Source: Tetradesmus obliquus
Lineage: Eukaryota; Chlorophyta; Chlorophyceae; Sphaeropleales; Scenedesmaceae
Direction of reading: 5' to 3'
Length of the DNA stretch: 64,000 bases
Assembly: GCA_030272155.1 (NCBI GenBank)
Contig: CP126194.1
Coordinates: 3,959,501 to 4,023,500, forward strand
Part shown: piece after piece, positions 58,236-64,000 of the stretch
Layout of the letters: each line of letters begins with the position of its first letter
How positions within the stretch are numbered: position 1 is the stretch's first letter
Position numbers and translations under genes: made by a program
Notes under the pieces: model-generated
Seen by the model: the letters and a program-made list of their open reading frames with translations, nothing else
Told to the model about the DNA's origin: nothing
Database searches by the model: none

Positions 58236-59468
58236 TCACTTGATGACAAGGTGTTACAGTAACAGTGACAAGGTGTAAAGGTTGTGCTGCAGGAGGCAGT
58301 TGAAAGAAGAGGTTTCAGCCGTGCCAGCATGTGGGGTGTGGCAGAGGCAGCTGCCTTTGCGTTGCTGGATGGGTGTCAAGTTGTGGCAGCATCCAGGAAG
58401 TGCCGCTCATTGGTTTGAATGCTGCTGCTTGGCACGCCAGCAGGCTGTAGCACCTGTCAGAAGCAGCGCGATGGGAGAGGCAGCATCTCTCTCGGGTCAG
58501 CAGGCATGTCTCTCAGGTTTCTGTCATCAGTAGGTGGCAGGGGTGGTCAAGACAGCTCATCTACCCCCTTGTTATGATGCATCCGTTGCTTTTGCACACT
58601 CATGTGAAGTGTGGGCAGGCTATTACTCGTGTAATGTTGACATCAGCGAGTTGGCTGCAGTATCTTTTTTATCTCAGCATGTGCATGACTCTTGTGTTGA
58701 ATATTGTCCTCCAGGTTTATATCAAGCAGTACCATAGCTTTGCAACGGCATGGAGTTGACTGATACATTTTGGTGGAGCTCTGTGACCGTCAACGGTTGA
58801 GCTGAAGCACAGTGCAGGCTGCCAGCCAGTCACTGGCGGCAAGTGCTGGATGTGCAGGTTGTTATGGTTCCGCACATTGTTCGCAGCAGGCTCCAATCCG
58901 CAGCAATTGTGTGCAGCAGGCGTCAATTTTCATGTGCTGTAGGCACTTCAGCGGTTGTCCAGCATCTAATAGTACCTTCAGCTTGGGGGAGTCCAACAGC
59001 CAGACTGTCCAGTGTTAGGAGAATGAAAGCTTGGAAATGTCGCATGCGGTCTTCTCCTTGATTATCTAACGTGCACAATTAATGTAATGCAAGCTCAGTG
59101 TCAACACGGATCGCCCTGTTCCTCTCGCTGCACGCAGAGTGTGTCGCACGTTGCTGTATCTTGTCGTGTTGCTGATATCAGCCTATGATGAGGTCAATCT
59201 CTTGTAGTACGCTGCAAGGATTCGCGTGCGACACGGAGCCAACACGAGCCCTGCCCTGGGTGCCAATTAGAGCAGCACGTCACTGCTGCAGACGGGCAGC
59301 AGTGTGTGGTGAGTGACTGCAAACCACGGGCAGCCGACACAGGCTGCCTTATGTGTGCAATAGATCTTTAGGAAGGCTACAGCTACACTAGCCGCAGCGG
59401 CAGCACAATGCCATGGCAGTGGCAGTGATGCTGCCACTGCTGCTGTTGCCCAGCAGCACACGCCCACT
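58236..59468. other. Intergenic region after PMP3
   Basis: No gene is recognised. It should include the promoter and perhaps the first exon of the gene at 59.5-60.9 kb, whose start is not resolved. TGTAA pentamers occur near 58,628 and 59,081. Confidence 0.5.
58274..58278 (+). terminator. Putative polyadenylation signal TGTAA
   Basis: TGTAA lies 39 bases after the PMP3 stop codon. Confidence 0.5.
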
Positions 59469-60918
59469 GTGGATACATCTTCCTTTCGAGTTCCATGTGT
59501 TCAAATCAAACCTTCAGTCAGCGACGAACGTACGCTACAAAGGGATAGAGCGTTGAGCAGATGCCAGCTCGAGCAACTCTCAAGCACTGCGTGTTGCAAC
59601 ATCGCTGGTTTGTCTGCAGCTGCCACCAGCTCCCCAACCAATGCCTCTCCCCCGCAGCAAGACAGCAGCGCAGCACTGCCGCCCAACCCGTGGTCTTTTG
59701 GCTTCCAGTGCAACGAGCGCTACCTGGACTGGGACACCTCTGCACAGATTGCACTCATCAAGATATGGCTGGCAAACAAGATGGAGATAACTGTGCCAGA
59801 GGTGCGCTGGTCGCAATTGGTCAGTTTACAGGCAGAATAACAAGCGGCAGCAGCTGCAGCAGCAGCAGCAGCAGAAGGCTGGCGAGTTTGCCTCTTGCTG
59901 CAGCTGCTGCAGGTCATTCACTCCTTTGCTGTAGTCCTGCTGGTTGCACTCATCCGGCTGCACCCACTGCACAGGGGTCTCTCCACATGCATGCAGAGGA
60001 TCGCTATTGCACTAGACAGACAATTCGCCCCGGCTGTGCCACATGTTGCTGCAGCTTGTTCCCTTATCGAGTTATACCAGCCAATTGCCCCTCCTGCATC
60101 AACCTGCTTGTCAGAGTGCTGCCTGGTTGCCCTGCATAATTGCCCTTACAATAGCCTGACTGTCACGACATCTAATACTGTCCATCCACTCCATTAACCA
60201 ACTCCCCAGGTAGAAGAGCGGCTGAATGAGTTAGCCAATCTGCTGCCAGACCTTGTGGGTAAAATGGAGCGGGCGCGTGCAGACGTGCTGTATGAGCTCA
60301 TCAAGGACCAGGCAGCAACAGCGGAGCGGCTGCTGGCGCTGAGGGAGCTGCTGCCGCGCTGTAACGTGTCGGCGCTAGTGGCGGGGCACCCGCGGCTGAT
60401 GCTTGGCATGACGGTGGGTGATTTTGAGCAGTCAGCAGCAGAGGGGAAGCTGTGAGAAACAAAAGGCCAGGGCATTAGTCTGGCAGGCACATTGCCAGCG
60501 CATTGCATGTTCCTTCTTGCATGCTGGTTAAGCTGCAGGCACTAACCATCCGTTATGGTTTAGTATTTACCTGCTGCCAGCCAGAGTGACAAGCCATTGT
60601 CGACTGACTGCTTCTCACTGCGACCTGCCCCCTGCTCGCTACCCACCTGCTGTGCAGGTGCCCAAAATTCGTCACAAAGTGCAGGAGCTGCGTGCACAGC
60701 TGCCAGGGGTCGATGTAGATGCACTCATCAGCCAGGAGCCGATGCTGCTGCGCGCTGACCTGCCGCGGCTCATGTCTGAGCTGGCGCGGCTGATGCCAAA
60801 TGCAGATCCAGTGCGGCTGATCGCAAGTGACCCACAGATGGTGCTGGATATGGATGTGGCAGGCATGCCATCAACGCTGGAGCTGGAAGGGGTGGGGCTG
60901 GAGCAGGGGCAGCAGTGA
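59469..60918 (+). CDS. Unrecognised protein with leucine-rich helical repeats, 5' end unresolved
   Basis: I do not recognise the gene. Three exons join in phase 0: one ending at 59801, then 60210-60413 and 60658-60918. The frame of the first is open from before 59469, but no in-frame ATG precedes its conserved part, so a 5' exon is missing. Visible are NPWSFGFQCNERYLDWDTS and ALIKIWLANKMEITVPEVEE. Three similar units of about 36 residues follow: LRELLPRCNVSALVAGHPRL, LRAQLPGVDVDALISQEPML and LARLMPNADPVRLIASDPQM. The L-LP-x-DV-LI-xxP-L pattern recalls helical-repeat proteins such as mTERF, though not closely. An organellar role is a guess. It ends with an acidic/Gln tail, VGLEQGQQ. Confidence 0.65.
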
Positions 60919-61457
60919 CAATTTTCCAAGCGGCAGGCTAGAGCATGTGCCTCTGGTGTGTGGATGTGGCGGCCTGCGGGTCTGAGGCAGGGAGTTTCGT
61001 GGTGGCCCCACCATGTAAGTTGCCAACCAGTCACCGGCCATGTGGTGATGCTCTGCCTTTGTGGAGTCACAGTTGGCCACGGCGGTGGCGGCCCGCCCCG
61101 GGGGCATGTTTGTATATGAGTCGGTGTGGTGTTGAAGGGCTGGCCAACCCTGACTCCACAAATACAGAACACAACGCATGGGCAGCGCGAGAGTAGATAC
61201 AGAAGGGAACACCGTTGCAGCCTGCAACTTGCAGGAATGAGAGGAGTGATACACGTGTGACCACTGTTACGAGTTTGAATTTGTCACCATGCCCAGAGAC
61301 TGGACGTTCGTCTTGCGCCTGATCGATGCTTACATGTGCTGCAAAGGTTTTTCCAGGCATTGCTAGCGCACATAAGCCACGTCAGGAAACAACTGCTTGT
61401 TCGAAGGGTCTCCACAAAACGTTGCGTGCAATCGCTGCCTGACATCAATACATAACG
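60919..61457. other. Intergenic region before MND1
   Basis: TGTAA near 61,014 may end the preceding transcript. TTTGTGGAGTCA (61,056) recurs inverted as TGACTCCACAAA (61,149), forming a long-range hairpin of 12 bases. No gene is recognised. Confidence 0.5.
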
Positions 61458-63586
61458 ATGTCGAAACGAAAGGGTATGTCGTTGGAGGAGAAGCGGGACA
61501 AAGTGCTGGAGGTGTTCACAGAATCAGCAGACGTGTTTGTGCTGAAGGTGGGGGTGGTGGGCTGATGCACATGATGCTACAATTGCACCCTACTCGAAGC
61601 CTGTGATGTCCTTGTCTGTCACGTTACGCATGCTGCATGCACGCTGAGGTTGTCAGCATTGCACCACACACCACAGCGTGCACAGCATGCCCACTGCTGC
61701 TTTCCTCCACATGCTGCAGGATGTTGAAAAGCTAGCCGCAAGAAAGGGAGTGGTGCTGCAGTCAATCAAGGAAGTGCTGCAGGTGAGCTGCTTTGCTGTC
61801 AGTGCATGCGCAGATGAGCATGGCTATTTCGGTGGGGCTATGCTTGCACAACCATGAACTGTGCTCCAGCACTGCTACTGCAGCGTGTCAGCAGCTTGAA
61901 TGGGCTGCTGCAGCATCAGAGGCGCTAGCTGACATGCCCTGTTAGTTGACCTGCTGCAGAGTTTAGTCGATGATGGCATGGTGAACCAGGAGAGGATTGG
62001 CAGCTCAAACTACTTCTGGTGAGCAGCCAGCAGCAGGAGCAACGGCAAGCGCTAGGATGCTGGCAGCAGCACAACAACAACACTCACCCTATGCACTGTG
62101 TTGGCACACAGATATCACAGTACATGTTTTACTGCCAACGAATTTCACCTTGGCATTAGCTGCTGCGCCGAGCTGGCCTCCATCTCTCCTAGGGCAGAGC
62201 TTCGTAGCACAGCTCTGTGCATGTTTGGGCCGCGGGCTAACCCCAGCTTCATTGTTGCGATGTTCGCGTGCAGGGCCTTCCCTGCTGAGCAATCAACCAA
62301 GGTGAACCTCTTGTTGTGTGGCTGCACTCCACCCCAGCAAACATGGAGCAGCAGGATACATGTAGCTGCTGAGGTGCATCGGATGCTCATGCCTTGGGCA
62401 CGAAGTAGCACAGCACAACAGTAAATATACGCATACACGAGTGCCTGTGCATGTGCACTGCATGCTTTGATGCACTTGATTTGATGGTACGCAGCTGGCA
62501 GCAACTTCTAGGTGGGCTGCCGCGGCAATCAGTGGCATATGCCTCAGCGTGTGCACTTTTCTTGTGTGCTGTTGCAGATCATCAACGACATAGAGCGCAC
62601 CAAGAACGAAATAGCAGCAGCGGAGAAGCGCCAGCAGGAGATAGCAGCGCAAGTGCAGCAAGCCAAGCAGGGCAAGGAGGACTCGGTGAGTTGCATACAG
62701 GGCCGGCATGCCAGTAGCTGGCTGGCTGGCTAGTTGACTGGCTGGCTGCACCATTGCTCACATGGCTAGGAGCTGGGCTGGTGTCATCTGGCCAGCTGGC
62801 TGGCTGTGTCGTGCTGCAACAGCAGGGTGGTGCAGTGCGTGCTACAGGCACGAGCGCAGTGAGTTCCAAGATAAAAGCGGCGTAGTTGGGCCTGCACTAT
62901 TGTCAGCATTGGGTTTGCCCGTTCAGCGGGCGGCATCAAGAGAAGACAATGGTTGCTATTGCCTCTGCATTGCAGCTGCTTCTTGCTCTGGCTGCCGCCA
63001 CTCATGATGTGTCTGCTGCGGGTGGTGCTGCAGAGTGACCGCGAGCAGCTGATGCAGCAGCTGCGGCAGCTGCAGGCGGAGGTGGAGGCGCAGCAGCAGG
63101 AGCTGCAGCAGTATGCAGACAGTGACCCAGACCTGCTGGCACACCTGTCTCAGGCCGCGCAGGTGACTGTGGCAGGGAGCAGGGCTGTGCGGATGGGGTG
63201 AAAGGTCACGGGTCAGCAACCAGCAACGGGGATGTGCAGCGTACAGGTTGCAACACTTGTGCGGCTCGGCACGCACTGTGTGAGATGCCAGCTGTGAACA
63301 CGTGCCCTGCTTCTGGTCACCAGCGCCAACTGTTCACCCGAACCCCCGCCTGTGCTTGCCATGACGCTGACTGCCATCTGTGCCCTGCTTGTTCTTCAAC
63401 GCTGTGACCCATTGTTGTGACTTATTGTTATGCCTGCAGTATGCGCGCGAGGCTGCCAACCGCTGGCAGGACAACGTGTTTGCGCTGCAGAGCTGGTGCA
63501 AGGCGAAGTTTGCGGGGCGCGAGGGTGACGTGGACACCTTCTTCAAGGACCAGGGCTTCAACGAGGACGCAGAGTACTTTGCCTGA
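61458..63586 (+). CDS. MND1: Meiotic nuclear division protein 1
   Basis: MND1 forms a coiled-coil heterodimer with HOP2 that stimulates DMC1/RAD51 strand exchange in meiosis. Seven exons keep phase: 61458-61547, 61720-61782, 61960-62018, 62274-62301, 62578-62685, 63034-63162 and 63440-63586, giving 207 residues (human MND1 has 205). The N-terminal winged helix reads MSKRKGMSLEEKRDKVLEVF, DVEKLAARKGVVLQSIKEVL and SLVDDGMVNQERIGSSNYFW. The coiled coil spans roughly residues 90-155 (INDIERTKNEIAAAEKRQQE, REQLMQQLRQLQAEVEAQQQ). The C-terminus has the family block YAREAANRWQDNVFALQSWC. Exon 4 is only 28 bases. It implies that this alga has, or recently had, a meiotic cycle. Its partner HOP2 is not in the window. 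Confidence 0.96.
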
Positions 63587-64000
63587 GCTGTGCGGGGAGT
63601 ATTTTGTGTCGATCGCAAAGAGGTATAAGCTTGGTCTTTGCATGGACCTTTGTGTGATTTGGACAGCGCATTGTGTGCGACCAGTAACATATTTTGCATG
63701 CTAATACAGTGTGACGCTGCTGGTGTACTGCAACTACGTAGGGTTTGTACACATGGCTGGCGGTGTCTGCATTGTGCATGGCTGAGATTCTGGCACGTGT
63801 CGTGGGTGTCGTGGGTCACCTTTCCATCATACCAGGTACTAGTAGCCAGTATCAATGCCTGACAGCTATGCTGCGTGTGCCTTGCAACCGTGTGCGTCAG
63901 GATGTGCGCCTTGCGGCAGGCAATGCAGCTTGTGGTGGCGCTGCGGGCCGGCTCGCAGGCATCAGAAGTTCATAAGGGTCATAGATATGATCATAGATAC
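63587..64000. other. MND1 3' flank to the window end
   Basis: No gene is recognised in the last 414 bases. Confidence 0.5.

Noticed and set aside
22046-63586. Window as a metabolic cluster or coordinated system
   Set aside because: Gene functions (methyltransferase, cohesin, transporter, pyrimidine breakdown, meiosis) are unrelated, and strands alternate. Proximity alone gives no support.

Overview
This is nuclear DNA of a green alga. Genes are split by many short introns (GT..AG, 3' splice sites usually ending TGCTGCAG). Exons are GC-rich, CAG/CTG triplet runs are everywhere, TGTAA follows several stops, and the products are eukaryotic (cohesin kleisin, MND1, Mot1, roadblock dynein light chain, PMP3). 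A chlorophycean alga, perhaps of the Scenedesmus/Raphidocelis kind, fits best; that placement is inference. I rebuilt exons by hand from splice signals, unbroken phase and recognisable protein families.

Layout. 1-9689 (-): BTAF1/MOT1, running off the left edge. 10.4-16.9 kb: a large inverted duplication whose arms each carry one copy of a secreted cysteine-rich protein gene, tail to tail. 17.4-18.8 kb (+): roadblock/LC7 dynein light chain. 20.3-21.6 kb (-): h-type thioredoxin with an optional C-terminal tail. 22.0-23.9 kb (-): SAM methyltransferase, 5' end unresolved. 26.0-33.2 kb (-): RAD21-type cohesin kleisin in 16 exons. 34.1 kb (-): tRNA-Lys(CUU). 36.2-41.0 kb (+): quinone-oxidoreductase-like dehydrogenase with a seven-copy exon-derived array in one intron. 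42.4-43.9 kb (-): retroelement integrase remnant. 44.5-48.7 kb (-): atypical protein kinase. 49.3-51.2 kb (-) and 51.4-52.8 kb (+): divergent DMT transporter and RimI-like acetyltransferase. 53.1-56.1 kb (+): beta-ureidopropionase. 57.4-58.2 kb (+): PMP3 protein with a long tail. 59.5-60.9 kb (+): unrecognised helical-repeat protein. 61.5-63.6 kb (+): MND1.

The genes do not form a pathway. RAD21 and MND1 both act on chromosomes, but nothing links them here beyond proximity.

The most unusual signal is structural. At least seven times, a piece of an exon with its splice site (or, at gene ends, its stop codon) has been duplicated in tandem into the neighbouring intron or 3' flank, at offsets of about 113-125, 256-263 or 366 bp. 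The extreme case is the array in the oxidoreductase gene. Other notable signals are a sharply bounded gene-conversion tract in the inverted gene pair, a thioredoxin stop codon that overlaps a splice donor, and introns carrying complementary CAG and CTG runs.
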